A stretch of 64,000 nucleotides of DNA from Acidobacteriota bacterium (GCA_029565065.1 JAKQOW010000086.1:1-64000); one strand, 5' to 3'. Numbered from the stretch's first letter, positions 39,601-48,904 are shown. Notes: generated by a model from the sequence alone, not told the origin. Program-made: numbers and translations.

Positions 39601-42198
39601 TTGTGCGATCTTGGACTGCTGGCTATGATCAATCGTCTGCTCGATCGTTGTTAGAATCTTGGCTGCCTGGTCGAAATCGAGTGTTTCCGCGATGACCTGC
39701 TCGACTTGGTGCAAGCTGGCTTGCAGTTCGCCCATCTGCCTTTCATCGATCCCACCTCTCGCTACCGCCCAGCCGATTTTTAAATATGTGTTGTCTATTT
39801 TCTCTTTTAATCGCCTTCGCCAATCGCCTGCATCTTCCTGCAACTGGTTCTTCATTATCGTGATCTTTTCCTCAGTTTCTCCGATGGAGCTCAAGTGTAC
39901 GATAATCCGTGTCGCGAGGTGGTGGTTGCCGGTATGGCATCGCTCCTGGAAGGCGGTCTTCCAATCCCAATCATTTTCCGAAATGAACGATATGATCTTT
40001 TCGATCAGGTTCAGATCGTGGTCCTCGGCCTCCAATTGGTCATTCAGCCGCAAGCTCTTTATTTTTAGAAGCTCCGCGTTGACAAGTTCATGCAGGCTCG
40101 GTTCCTGGACTCGGAATATGTCGGCGGCATTGATCATCTGGCACAGTTCCTCCAAGACCGCCAGCATGCACTGCGCTCCCGCGCGCACTCTGAGACTTGT
40201 GGACGGCTCGATCAGATCCCTAAGTTCCTGAAGTGCTCCTGCGCCAAACTGATCAAACAGCCGATGCAGACGATCCACCTGCTGCTGATGGAAATCCGGT
40301 TTTCCCCCAGGTTTCAATTGCTGGTGATCCAACCATTGTTGTGCGATCTGTCGGGCTTCCCAAAACCAATCCTTCAATTTAGCCAACGCCGGGCCTTCGA
40401 TGGGATTGAATCGCGATCGACCGATTCTCTTCTCAGCCAGTGATATCTCGCGCTGCACACAGCCTTCATTGATGAATTCTTGCAGTAACGTTCTCAGCGC
40501 TTCAGTCTGCTTCTGACTCGGATCGATGACGGGTTGCAACAAGTTGAAGATGATTCCATCCCGTTCCAACCAGCTTCGCCAGACCTTTGTTGCAGGTGCA
40601 TATTTGATGGTCCGGTTGGGCGCTTGTCGGAACCAATCACTGGCCTGACGCCGGATATTCTGCTCCAGCGTTTCCCATGAACTCGAGTCCATCGTTCGAA
40701 CCAACTCCACGGGGTTGAACGGCTTCCCCATTTCGCTGAGATCCGCGATGCCCTTACAAAGGTCCGCAAGATGATGTCCGCCGCCACAATCCGGCCTAGC
40801 CATGGCCAGAATGTGTCCGGCGCCCGTATGCGGTGCAAACAGTGAGGCTCGGACCGCCGAGGCAGCCCACATCAGGCGGGTGGCAACGTCCACATCTTTA
40901 CGACCGGCTTTCTCCTGTCCTCTGAAATTCTCCAAAAGGGATTGAATTTCCTGTGACAGCTCTCCTGCCGGGAAACCTACCCGCCGGCCGACAATCACGG
41001 CTTTTATCATTTCGGGAAGGATCTCCGATTGGAGATCAGGATAGAGTCGATTCCTAGCGACAGCAAGATGACAGGCTAACTCGGGATGCCCTTCCGCGAT
41101 CAGGCACCAGATCAATTCGTTCAACAATTCTGGGGCCAGTTCTGGCAGGCGTGACTGGATTCGACTGGCCAACTCGACGGTATTCAGTCCGGTTCCCAGA
41201 CTTTCGGTTTTTGCATGTTCGGCAGTCACAGCCGTCTGTGATGGAAAGGCAGCCTCACCCTTCTGATCAGCTGGTTGAGCCTCTATTGATACTATCCCCG
41301 AATCTCCCAGTAGTTCCACCTGATCATCCGCAGTCTCAACCTGCTCAGCGACAGGTTCCATTGAATCTTCCGCTTGGATGTTTGCCTCAATCTCAACTTC
41401 GGGAGCGGCCGTCCCCGCAGGTGCTGCCGGCTGGACATGTGCACCCGAATCATGACGGGACTTTTTGCGTGTTTTCTTTTGCTGACTTGGGGATGATCCG
41501 GATGAAAGTGGTTCCGCAGATGGAGCGATGATCGCCTCTTTTTCAACGGGGCCGGTCACGACTTCTTCACCTGGCTTTTCAATCGTCCGCTTATCCTCGG
41601 TGGGAATAACTAACTTGCCCCGAGAAACAGCTACTCGGAGTGGGCGACTGAACACTTTTTCGATGAATTCTTCCAATTCCATCCATCGCTCGTCAGGAAT
41701 TGAATCATGGGAACGAATCATCTCAACCAGGTGCCTGAATCCTTCGGTTCTCTGCTCCTGACTCAGATCCCGGGGCACATTCTGCTGACTGAGCAGTCTT
41801 CGAACTTCCCTTGCTTGGGCCTGGCACTCCAGCAATGGGGGGAATTCACGCGAGTCGATGTGCCTGATCTTGAGAACCGTGTCGACCAGTTCCCGCATTT
41901 CATCCACGACTGACTGAGCAAGGTTGTTTTCAAAATTCTCCAGCAACTGAGAACAGTCAGCCAAGCTGTCTGGAGTTTTTTTCCGATCAGTCTCATGAAT
42001 GCCTGTTCGTGAGAGAACCTCTGCAGCCAACTTTTCGAACCGGAGGCGAAGCGAGGAAGTCTCCCACTCCAAATCAGTGGGAAACGGGTTTCCAGGCTCC
42101 CGCAAGCGGCTGGCGGCGTCATCAAGCCTTTCGGCAAGGTTCTTGAATTCCTGGGTTAGGGCTTCGATCTGCTGATGCAGTTCATGCAAATCTTTCAT
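36625..42198 (-). CDS. Giant P-loop ATPase (STAND/Orc-like core), 1857 aa
   Basis: Residues 1-210 are helical, ~210-330 a low-complexity linker, and ~330-1050 a long alpha-helical region that could act as a sensor or scaffold. The ATPase core lies near 1150-1450: FYGRLKEAEYL, Walker A IYGGRQLGKT (glycine at 1168) and Walker B VLLLLDEAD (about 1261). A second alpha/beta domain (~1580-1700) follows. Large multi-domain P-loop proteins of this sort are common in phage-defence systems, where a C-terminal or partner effector kills the cell. The gene shows lower GC than its surroundings. Upstream is the 42346 family protein, and downstream, overlapping, is the HEPN-motif gene. Confidence 0.7.
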   Translation of the reverse strand: MKDLHELHQQIEALTQEFKNLAERLDDAASRLREPGNPFPTDLEWETSSLRLRFEKLAAEVLSRTGIHETDRKKTPDSLADCSQLLENFENNLAQSVVDEMRELVDTVLKIRHIDSREFPPLLECQAQAREVRRLLSQQNVPRDLSQEQRTEGFRHLVEMIRSHDSIPDERWMELEEFIEKVFSRPLRVAVSRGKLVIPTEDKRTIEKPGEEVVTGPVEKEAIIAPSAEPLSSGSSPSQQKKTRKKSRHDSGAHVQPAAPAGTAAPEVEIEANIQAEDSMEPVAEQVETADDQVELLGDSGIVSIEAQPADQKGEAAFPSQTAVTAEHAKTESLGTGLNTVELASRIQSRLPELAPELLNELIWCLIAEGHPELACHLAVARNRLYPDLQSEILPEMIKAVIVGRRVGFPAGELSQEIQSLLENFRGQEKAGRKDVDVATRLMWAASAVRASLFAPHTGAGHILAMARPDCGGGHHLADLCKGIADLSEMGKPFNPVELVRTMDSSSWETLEQNIRRQASDWFRQAPNRTIKYAPATKVWRSWLERDGIIFNLLQPVIDPSQKQTEALRTLLQEFINEGCVQREISLAEKRIGRSRFNPIEGPALAKLKDWFWEARQIAQQWLDHQQLKPGGKPDFHQQQVDRLHRLFDQFGAGALQELRDLIEPSTSLRVRAGAQCMLAVLEELCQMINAADIFRVQEPSLHELVNAELLKIKSLRLNDQLEAEDHDLNLIEKIISFISENDWDWKTAFQERCHTGNHHLATRIIVHLSSIGETEEKITIMKNQLQEDAGDWRRRLKEKIDNTYLKIGWAVARGGIDERQMGELQASLHQVEQVIAETLDFDQAAKILTTIEQTIDHSQQSKIAQVRLRLDQLNMGANDSRQQRIQQVLENKEIIIAQEYIDRVAANQPIADQIPKHTDVLDDFFIRSLTKLEEYLEETNTADVIRHLKHRSVNFPLRLDPISGEQAEQASEMLRTWFELKRKQKEPDPELVRFVLQQIGFAMPKLIDKQPGKLDGVWLTVETESIQDRARCPLPAYGSAANGKYRIFCVWDRPNEEDLLDAVASRPQPHPVIVFHFGRLTMQRRRELARYCRIRRKTFIVLDDCLLLFICGERGSRLPVFFQCALPFTFNEPYTASASMIAPEMFYGRLKEAEYLADAKGSAFIYGGRQLGKTALLRHIEQTHHVPDQGRIAIWLDLKILGIGLNRGIEDLWTLIHDHLGRYIESVRKLPPNTNPQKIADTIAQWVIEDHSRRVLLLLDEADQFLQSDGTESVKGTNFFQCSRLRDLVNRTNGRFKAVLAGLHNVQRATKDANNALAHFATGLGGAICIGPLLMNGEAGEARALVEYPMASLGYRFESEDLIYRILSQTNYYPSLIQLFCSKLLQHLNETPVLNTFDPKNSPPFVITARHVDEAYQSQELREGIRSRFDLTLQLDDRYRLIAYCFALFSEEQGTAAVSQGRSAVWAWKEATSWWPAGFKNQPTIDSFKVILDEMVGLGILRTTGENHDNYTIRNPNILALLGSHEELEKRLEAFENQQTPVAYEPATFRSVLTDEPTRKFIRNPLTAEQESSLRRYENGVTIIAGVPAAGLADLEVFLIQRFSSPFFVKFTGPSSCDMFKAQLDQLTKRHDDGITLVLVPSEVDWTWDWVEPALEKCQRLTSRSSYVRIAFVANPSKAQSLVSIDPDFIQTSTQRKVDIISLHPWHESALRQWLSDSMFPFNQVRVWNDLRLDLGLWPMLLYKWYDECVVEPQRWRGRLDSIVSELNDSAMSNRWLGAFGLGSDPEANRFFRTFGDIGAASVEELSGLIDGFSDEDVKRLMTWAEMLAIGRRAVHGKLELDSVVNTILNPRRTAS

Positions 42199-42345
42199 AT
42201 CAGATGCCTCGGATCACCTTAAATTTCACAGAAAAAACTCTGTCCCTTCAAATGATATCGGATGATTTTCCCATGAGCATATTCAGCAAATCCCATCATC
42301 ATCGAGATATTTTTCCACCACGATAAGCAGGTGATTTCGTCGTCT

Positions 42346-43119
42346 TTACGTTCGCGGGATGTTCCACGACACATCACCATGGTCGGACCATCCTTCGCTT
42401 CGTATTGTCCTGATCGTTTCAAATTGCCTCTGGTCTTCGTCACCAGCTAGTTCCGGATACAGCTGATATGCCCGGATATCACCCGATTGGCGATAATAGT
42501 GGCCGTCCGAAACGAAACACTCGCATTTCAGTTTACGCAAAACGTTCAACAACCAGATACCGGAGGACTTGCCACCTCCGCCGCAACCACCGCCGTATCG
42601 GACATGCACCACATGACTCATGATTCCCGCCTGCGGGATGATGCGCTGGGCACAAAAGACTTCGTTTACGACAAACGCATAGATCACGGGGGCTGAGAAG
42701 GATCCCAAAACATCTGATTTGACGGCAACTTCCATGAACAGCACTCGTCCAGTAGCAAGGCTGCCCTTGGGAAAGTCTACAATTTCGGCGTCGATTGGCA
42801 AGTCGCACCGGGGGAGTTCCTCGATGGATGTCACAGTGATTGAAGTGTGGTCATCGCCATGAATGATACGGCTGTCCAGAAATGTGGAGGTGGACCAGGG
42901 GAAATAGTCCGTGTGCAGAAAGATGTCCGGGCGGGCTGGTTCTTGTTTTTTTGCCGGTTTGATCTCCGAGAACTTCGGATGCAGGTAGAGAAGATCTCTA
43001 AAGTCGTCGCCTGCCGATGGATACCAAGCGATCCGTGGCTCGCCTTCAAATCCGTCGAGCCATCGACGGAATTTCCCGTTCTCGTTTCCATTCAGGTGGT
43101 ATAGCAATCTCTTCGACAT
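42346..43119 (-). CDS. Unknown protein, paralogue of 60477-61358, 257 aa
   Basis: ATG 43119 has AAGGAGG seven bases upstream. Motifs shared with the protein at 60477: WYPSAGDDFRDLLYLHP (about 35-51), FLHTDYFPW (about 74-82), a central VLFMEVAVKSDVLG strand, and a strongly conserved glycine-rich turn YGGGCGGGGKSSGIWLLNVL, followed by YQLYPEL. The pattern suggests a ligand- or nucleotide-binding alpha/beta fold, but I cannot name the family. Both copies precede an ATPase gene (147 bases before the 1857-aa ATPase here; overlapping the double-AAA+ gene at 61355). Confidence 0.65.
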   Translation of the reverse strand: MSKRLLYHLNGNENGKFRRWLDGFEGEPRIAWYPSAGDDFRDLLYLHPKFSEIKPAKKQEPARPDIFLHTDYFPWSTSTFLDSRIIHGDDHTSITVTSIEELPRCDLPIDAEIVDFPKGSLATGRVLFMEVAVKSDVLGSFSAPVIYAFVVNEVFCAQRIIPQAGIMSHVVHVRYGGGCGGGGKSSGIWLLNVLRKLKCECFVSDGHYYRQSGDIRAYQLYPELAGDEDQRQFETIRTIRSEGWSDHGDVSWNIPRT

Positions 43120-43239
43120 GCTGTTTTCCTCCTTTCTTATCAACCTGTTACGGATGACGGCAGTGATTTACAATGTCAATATTAATATGAAAAATGCCTC
43201 ATCCAATCGAATACTGCTAACTCTCATTGCGAGTTATCA

Positions 43240-45873
43240 TCAAATCGCCACCACGGTCGCGTCGCCGATGGCGGCGTAGCGGTCGGGGAGGCAGGTGAAG
43301 ATCACGATCTGGCACTCCCGGGCCGCCCGGGCCAGCACCGCGCCCATGAGGCGCAGCCGCTCCGGGTCGGTGTAGCCGAGCGCGTCGTCCAGGATCAGGG
43401 GCATGCCGCCCTCGCCGGCCACGATCATGGCGCAGGCGGCCCGGAACACCAGCGACAGCTGCTCCCGCGTGCCGCCGCTCAGCGAGTCGAACGGCACGGT
43501 GACGCCGCCCAGGGTCCGGCTCTCGATGCGCAGCTCCTCGCTCACCTCCACCGCGAAGGTGGGGTCGAACACCAGCCGGCCCAGTCCCTCGATCTTCTCC
43601 TTGAGCGGCGCCACGTACGCCCGCCGCGCCTGCTCCCGCTCCTCGCGCATGGTCTCGAAGAGGCACCTGGCCGCCGCCGCCCGCCGCAGCAAGGCGCCGG
43701 TCTCCGCCCGCCGGCGCTCCAGGTCGATCTCGGCCTGGCGCAACTTCTCGTGGAGCCCCTCCTCGCCGCGGATCTTGAGCCGCGTCCGGACCTCGGTGAG
43801 CTCCGTCTGGGCGGCGGCCCGGCGCTGCTGCACGGTCCGCAGCGAGCCGGCGGCCGTCTCGGCGAGCGCCCGCACCTTGTCGGGGTTCTTCGCCTGGAGC
43901 GACGTCTCCGCGGCGCGGACGGCGGCGGCCGTATCCGCCACTACCCGTTCGGCCGCCTCAAGCGCCGCCGCCAGCGCGTCGTCCGCCGCCGCGGCCCGGG
44001 CCCGCTCCAGGCTCCCGTTCGCCTTGTCGCGCTCACCGGCGAAGAGCTCCCGCTGGACCCGCCGCGCCTGGTGCTCCGCGTTCAGCTCGTCCCACACGCC
44101 GCGGGCGGCCTCCAGCGCCGCCCGGGCGGACTCCCACCGCCCGGTCGCCTCCTTCAGCCGTGTCTCGGCCTCGGCCCGCTCCCGCTTCGCGGCGCCCAGG
44201 TCGGGGCTCATCGGCGGATCGGCCGGCCGTTTCGCCCGGTACTCGGCCACCGCCGCCGCCAGGCCCCGCACCTTCCGGTCGAGCTCGTCGTAGGTCAGGT
44301 CCCGTAGGTTGTCCTTCTCCACCTGCCCCACGGCGTCCGCCACCCGCCGGGCCTCGCGGCGCTCCTCGAACGCCTGCCGGGCCGCGTCGGGATCGGCGAC
44401 CCCCGCCTTGGCGCAGGCCGCCGCCAGGATCCGGCGCGCCTCCTCCACCTCGCGGACCATGGCTCCGGCGCCGGCGCCCGCGGCGATCTCCACCTCCAGC
44501 ACGCCCGGCAGGGCGAGGCGGGTGGTTTCGGTGACGGCCAGCGTCCGAGTGCCGCCCTTCTCCAGCCGGACCTCCCGGCCGTCGACGTCCAGCTGCACCG
44601 CGGCCAGACCCCGCAGGGTCACCTCCGGCGCCTCGGTCCGCTGCCGCGCCGAGGCTTCGAGCAGCCCCCGCTCGGCCTCCTGGATCGCCTTCAGGGCGCG
44701 GTCGGTCACGTGGTTCCGCGCCAGCTCGGCTTCCGCCTGCCCGGCGCTCGCCCGCGCCGCGTCGATGCGCCCCTGGCGCTCCCGCAGCTGGTCGAGATTG
44801 AGCTGATTGTTGAAGAAGTCGAAGTCGTCGCGCCGCCGGGCGGCGTGCGCCTCCGCCTCCTTCCGCCGGCCGTCCGCCTCGCCGAACGCGCGCTGGGCCT
44901 CCTTCAGCCCGGCCTCGGCCCGGGTGAGGGCCGGACGGGACTCCGCGTCCGCTTTCTCCAGGCGGTCCAGCTCCGCGGCGGCGCGTTCCGTCGCCTCGAT
45001 CAGCGCCCCGCGCTCCTTCAGGTCGCGCCCGGCGACCTGTTCGGATTTCTGCGCCGTCTGTAGCCGGAGGCCGGCTTCGGAGCACGCCTTCTCCAGCCGC
45101 TCGATCTCCTCGAGATCGGCCGCGTGCGCCGCCTGCTCCCGCGCCAGCTCCGCCTCCTGCCGCTCGAGCTGCGCCAGCTCCCGCCCCAGCGCCGCCGCGC
45201 GCTCGGCGTCCGCCTCGAGCTCGCCCAGGGCCTGCCGGAGGGCGGCCGCCGCCGCCTCGCCGTCGGCCAGCGCCTGGCGGGCGTCCGCGAGTTCCCGCCG
45301 CTCCGCACCGCGCTCGCCGGTGAAGTAGGCGAGGTACTCGGCGCGGACCTTGTCGAACAGGCTGTCCTCCCGCGGGTCGGCGGGGCGCCCGCCCGACGCC
45401 CGGTCCAGGGCAGCGGAGAGCGACCGCTGGCTCCCGAGCTCCGGCTGCCGGATGGCGTCCCCCTGCTCGATGATGAGCGCCCGCCAGAGGTCGTAGTCCA
45501 GCGTCTCCTGGAGGATGGCCAGGGCGCGGTCGTGGGCCTCGCGGCCGGTGAGGTTTTCCGGCCGGGGGGCGCGGACGGTCAGCCGGGTCTCCGGCCGCTT
45601 GGTGAACCGCTTGAAGTAGGTGAAGGCGTAGGGGCCGCTCTCCGCCTCCAGCTCCACCTCCGGCCCCTCGTCCCGGTGCACCGGCTTCACGGCGTCGATG
45701 CGCCGGTGCCTGCTGTTGTCGGGGTAGTCGAACAGGAGCCCGACGGCCTCCCGGAGGCTCGACTTGCCCGCCTCGTTGGGGCCCTGCACCAGGGTGATCC
45801 CCGCGGGGCCGAACGCCACTTCAGCATGGGCGAGGCCGCGGTAGTTGGCGACGCGGAGCCGGACGAACCTCAT
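43240..45873 (-). CDS. SbcC/YhaN-like SMC-type ATPase, 877 aa
   Basis: The N-terminal half-ATPase has Walker A GPNEAGKSSL (about 33-42) after VANYRGLAHAEVAFG. It is followed by long Arg/Glu/Ala-rich coiled coils (~190-720, broken by a small central domain), and the C-terminal half carries the ABC signature LSGGTREQLSLVFRAA and Walker B MPLILDDALGYTD. With the overlapping phosphoesterase gene it should form an Mre11-Rad50-type nuclease complex acting on DNA ends or hairpins. ATG 45873 overlaps the upstream stop (ATGA). Its GC content is high and typical of the local background, unlike its neighbours. Confidence 0.9.
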   Translation of the reverse strand: MRFVRLRVANYRGLAHAEVAFGPAGITLVQGPNEAGKSSLREAVGLLFDYPDNSRHRRIDAVKPVHRDEGPEVELEAESGPYAFTYFKRFTKRPETRLTVRAPRPENLTGREAHDRALAILQETLDYDLWRALIIEQGDAIRQPELGSQRSLSAALDRASGGRPADPREDSLFDKVRAEYLAYFTGERGAERRELADARQALADGEAAAAALRQALGELEADAERAAALGRELAQLERQEAELAREQAAHAADLEEIERLEKACSEAGLRLQTAQKSEQVAGRDLKERGALIEATERAAAELDRLEKADAESRPALTRAEAGLKEAQRAFGEADGRRKEAEAHAARRRDDFDFFNNQLNLDQLRERQGRIDAARASAGQAEAELARNHVTDRALKAIQEAERGLLEASARQRTEAPEVTLRGLAAVQLDVDGREVRLEKGGTRTLAVTETTRLALPGVLEVEIAAGAGAGAMVREVEEARRILAAACAKAGVADPDAARQAFEERREARRVADAVGQVEKDNLRDLTYDELDRKVRGLAAAVAEYRAKRPADPPMSPDLGAAKRERAEAETRLKEATGRWESARAALEAARGVWDELNAEHQARRVQRELFAGERDKANGSLERARAAAADDALAAALEAAERVVADTAAAVRAAETSLQAKNPDKVRALAETAAGSLRTVQQRRAAAQTELTEVRTRLKIRGEEGLHEKLRQAEIDLERRRAETGALLRRAAAARCLFETMREEREQARRAYVAPLKEKIEGLGRLVFDPTFAVEVSEELRIESRTLGGVTVPFDSLSGGTREQLSLVFRAACAMIVAGEGGMPLILDDALGYTDPERLRLMGAVLARAARECQIVIFTCLPDRYAAIGDATVVAI

Positions 45874-47000
45874 ACGGCCTCCTTCGCCAGCCGGACCAGG
45901 AGCATCAGGGCGTCGCGGGCGACGCGGCCCTCCTCCCCGCCCCCCTCGATCCGCTCCCGGAGCCGCCGGACGGTGGCGTCGGCGAAGCCGGAGAAGCCGA
46001 GGTCGGCGAAATCCGGGTCGTCGGGCGTCACGACGAGGCCGCCGTCGCGGACCTCGAACGACGCGAAAAGCTCCCGGGCGGCGTCCAGCTCGTGCTGGAG
46101 TGCCGCCGCCAGGGCCAGGGAGAGCGTCCCCACCAGATTCAACCGGACGACGGTGCACGCCTTCTGCTCCAGCCCGCCCAGTTCCAGGCGCAGGGCGGCG
46201 ATGTCATCGGCGGCGTTGAGGTCCACCCGCGCCCGTTCCACGAAGCGCCACCCGCCCACGGCGACCTCGCGGGCGGCCGCGCCCGCCGGCCCGACCTCGA
46301 CGACCAGGGCGCGGCCCGAACGCACCTCATCGAAGTCCGTGGCCTCGGGCGTGCCCGAGTACCAGATCCGTCCGCCGGCGCCGAGCTCGGTGAGGGAGTG
46401 CCGGTCGCCCAGGGCGATGAAGTGGGCCCGCCCCTCGGCCACAGCCCCCTCGAGGTCGGCCACGGCGATGAGCCCGGGGGCATCGCCCGCGGGCGTGAAG
46501 CGGTCCACTGCGCCGTGCCCGGCGAAGACGCGGACGACGCCGGCCGCGGGGGCCGGCGCGCGGAGCGCCTCGTAGACGGGGTTGGCGGCGGGGCGCCTCG
46601 ACAGCCACGGCGCCCCCGCCAGCTCCACCCCCTCGGCGACGAGGACGGGTTCAGAATTTTCGATCACGTGCACGTGGGGCGGCTTCCGCTCGAGGAAGGT
46701 GGCGGAGCGGTACACCGACGCCTCGTTTAGGGGGTCGTGGTTGCCCGGCAGCAGGTACACCGGGACCGGCACGTCGCGGAGCGCCTCCAGGGCGCGGGCC
46801 ACGGTGCGGCGGTCCACCTGGTTCGACTCGAAGGCGTCGCCGCACACCAGCATGAAGCGGCAGTCCTCGTCCCGGGCGATGCGGCCCAGGGCGCGGACGG
46901 CGTCGAACCGCGCCTGGGCGTACCGCTCCTGGGCCCCCTCGTCCAGGAAGTGCCGCCGCATCCCCAGCTGCCAGTCGCTCGTGTGGAGGAAACGAACCAT
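45870..47000 (-). CDS. SbcD/YhaO-like metallophosphoesterase, 376 aa
   Basis: Calcineurin-like motifs are clear: FLHTSDWQLG (motif I), MLVCGDAFES (GDxxE/D motif II), LLPGNHDPLN (GNHD motif III) and FAGHGAVD / ALGDRHS (later His motifs). The C-terminal ~110 residues form the capping and partner-binding region. It is the nuclease subunit paired with the SMC-type ATPase. Its first ~160 bases are duplicated at 48468-48685, so the upstream flank has been rearranged. Confidence 0.9.
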   Translation of the reverse strand: MVRFLHTSDWQLGMRRHFLDEGAQERYAQARFDAVRALGRIARDEDCRFMLVCGDAFESNQVDRRTVARALEALRDVPVPVYLLPGNHDPLNEASVYRSATFLERKPPHVHVIENSEPVLVAEGVELAGAPWLSRRPAANPVYEALRAPAPAAGVVRVFAGHGAVDRFTPAGDAPGLIAVADLEGAVAEGRAHFIALGDRHSLTELGAGGRIWYSGTPEATDFDEVRSGRALVVEVGPAGAAAREVAVGGWRFVERARVDLNAADDIAALRLELGGLEQKACTVVRLNLVGTLSLALAAALQHELDAARELFASFEVRDGGLVVTPDDPDFADLGFSGFADATVRRLRERIEGGGEEGRVARDALMLLVRLAKEAV

Positions 47001-47055
47001 CGCAGCCCCCTGATGAAAGATCGTCAGCCCGTTTCCGGCAATCGCCGGTGTTCCC
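46839..47055 (+). repeat. Direct repeat copy A: 5' end of sbcD and its upstream region
   Basis: This ~215-base segment, covering the first ~55 codons of sbcD and 55 bases upstream, matches 48468-48685 in the same orientation. The central ~125 bases differ at only one position by eye. The two copies bracket a ~1.4-kb AT-richer insert carrying the 276-aa gene. Positions 47056-47420 between them hold no convincing gene (one 60-codon ORF at 47097-47279 is doubtful). Confidence 0.8.
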
Positions 47056-47420
47056 GCGTCAGCCGATGAACAGCTCGTGACACGCCCGACCCGTTTTTAT
47101 TCCATCTCAATAAACGACACCGTCAGGCGGCATCGGCCCTGCTCAATCCAGAAACATGAAACAGGCAAGTCCGTTTGGCTGTAAAGGCATTTCACAAGCC
47201 AACGACATTCCCTTGTCCCCCGTTTCATGCTCCAAGTCCTCAATCTTGATCTGACTTCATCAGCATACCTATTAATCAAGGTTTCTGCAAGATTCAGTCT
47301 CTCCAGACCTGACTCAAATCACAACCGGACTGACTGATGTTCCGTGAGCGGATTTCCACAGCCTTCCAAATTGCAACGAAACTGATCAAGGTCACATCAT
47401 CCGTCTATGTGTACTAATCA

Positions 47421-48251
47421 CTACCGCCCGATGATCCGCAGATACTCTTCCTTGGTGATATTCAATTTGCCCCCTTGAGGCATTTTCTTGGTGATGCCGA
47501 CGTCGGACATCTTCACTCGGATCGTTGAGACGAAGAAATCGGAATAGAAAATGTGGCCGCGGTAGAATTCCCGCTGGTACTCATCGATCTCCACCGTGAA
47601 AAGACTGCACGGATAGTCCGTGAGTGTCTTATACAGCTTCCATTCTCGAGCCGTCGCTGGCTTCTCTATGACCTCGTAGCGCACCACCGTGAATCCGCCG
47701 ATGATATAGCTTTTGTGGCTGAAGAGGATCCTGGATCCTGGTGGGAGATGATCATTGCTGAACTTGGGATGACCGGGGGGCGAATTGATGCGGAAGCAAT
47801 GAGAGAACGCCCAGTTCGAAAAATCCAGGCCGCCGGAATCCTTCGGATTATAGCTGAGAATCGCGTAGATCGGCTCTACCTGCTCTTCCGTCCCGACAGC
47901 CTCATCGATGCACTCCGCATATTCGGACAGCTGGATGACTTCGAACAATTCGATTCCAAAGTCTTTTTTCAGCAATGTTTTCAAGCCGCAATCGTCCGCC
48001 CAACAGACGACGACATAATCTTTGTTCGGATCTAGGCTGAGATGGTGTTGATGCAGAATGAAATTGGATGACAGATACTCGAACTCAACAGTTACCTCCT
48101 TTTTCCGGTATCGGATCGACGAAATATCAAACCCTCGGACATCTGGGGAGACAAGAGTCGGGAAACCGAGCTTCTCATGAATCTTCGAAAAAACCATCAG
48201 GACTCCGTTCTCGTTGGTGATTCGCCCGCTGATCGTGATTTTTTCTCCCAT
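47421..48251 (-). CDS. Unknown protein, 276 aa, in the sbcD-duplication insert
   Basis: Start ATG 48251 has AGGAGG six bases upstream. The protein seems to have two parts: residues ~1-110 with SPDVRGFDISSIRYRKKEVT and a strand-rich segment ending VVVCWADDCGLKTLL, and ~125-276 with SYNPKDSGGLDFSNWAFSHC and SRILFSHKSYIIGGFTVVRY. The D...E-x-E spacing in the first part is loosely nuclease-like but not diagnostic. Base composition is distinctly lower in GC than the flanking sbcCD genes, suggesting recent arrival. It is bracketed by direct repeats of the sbcD 5' end. No function assigned. Confidence 0.6.
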   Translation of the reverse strand: MGEKITISGRITNENGVLMVFSKIHEKLGFPTLVSPDVRGFDISSIRYRKKEVTVEFEYLSSNFILHQHHLSLDPNKDYVVVCWADDCGLKTLLKKDFGIELFEVIQLSEYAECIDEAVGTEEQVEPIYAILSYNPKDSGGLDFSNWAFSHCFRINSPPGHPKFSNDHLPPGSRILFSHKSYIIGGFTVVRYEVIEKPATAREWKLYKTLTDYPCSLFTVEIDEYQREFYRGHIFYSDFFVSTIRVKMSDVGITKKMPQGGKLNITKEEYLRIIGR

Positions 48252-48398
48252 ATGTTCCTCCTATTGCCAATGATCGATTGCACCCTTTTAATTGATTCGC
48301 CTCAAAGCCATCGCAGCAATGCTCCTTTTGACAATGAGCACTGCCCCGTCAACGGATTCTCATCACCACATGATCCGCAATATCTGAGTTCCATCTAA

Positions 48399-48629
48399 TC
48401 ATTGGTTTTGATAGACAGCCGTCGCGAATTCTAAACATAGACCGGGGATCTTCACTTCGGGCGAGCTCCTGCAAACCAGCATCACGCGGCACTCCTCGGC
48501 CGCGGCGATGCGGCCCAGGGCGCGGACGGCGTCGAACCGCGCCTGGGCATACCGCTCCTGGGCCCCCTCGTCCAGGAAGTGCCGCCGCATCCCCAGCTGC
48601 CAGTCGCTCGTGTGGAGGAAACGAACCAT
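48399..48629 (-). pseudogene. Truncated duplicate of the sbcD 5' end
   Basis: The frame begins MVRFLHTSDWQLGMRRHF and stays nearly identical to the intact SbcD for ~50 residues up to MLVC, after which the catalytic GDAFES motif is replaced by RSSPEVKIPG and the frame stops at 48399. The fragment lacks metal-binding motifs II onwards and cannot be a working phosphoesterase. Confidence 0.85.
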
Positions 48630-48685
48630 CCGCGCCCCCTGATGAAAGATCGTCAGCCCTATTCCGGCATTTGCCGGCATCACCT
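48468..48685 (+). repeat. Direct repeat copy B of the sbcD 5' region
   Basis: This is the second copy of the segment at 46839-47055, including 50 bases upstream of the start codon. The flanks diverge sharply at both ends. Positions 48686-48904 beyond it contain 'ctcggccggcaaccgctcgg' short repeats and no gene. Confidence 0.8.
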
Positions 48686-48904
48686 GTTCCGCCCGTCTCC
48701 GCTGGCCAGCCACCGCTTAGCCGGCCACCGCTCGGCCGGCAACCGCTCGGCCGGCGCCCGCGCTCCCGGGGCACCCGTGAAGCGATCCGTTCATCTGACC
48801 TGGAAAATCCGACGCGTCACGACGGCGCCCCCTCGGCCCCTGTTCACGTCCCATTCATTTCAGCTTTTTCCTGACGATCTAAGGATACTCATGGAACTGC
48901 AAAA

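Noticed and set aside
46139..46730. Long plus-strand ORFs opposite sbcCD and the ATPase genes
   Set aside because: High GC leaves the antisense frames open; these frames lack starts, motifs and consistent codon bias, whereas the minus-strand genes have clear domains.
47097..47279. 60-codon ORF between sbcD and the 276-aa gene
   Set aside because: No ribosome site or recognisable features; coding status cannot be supported.
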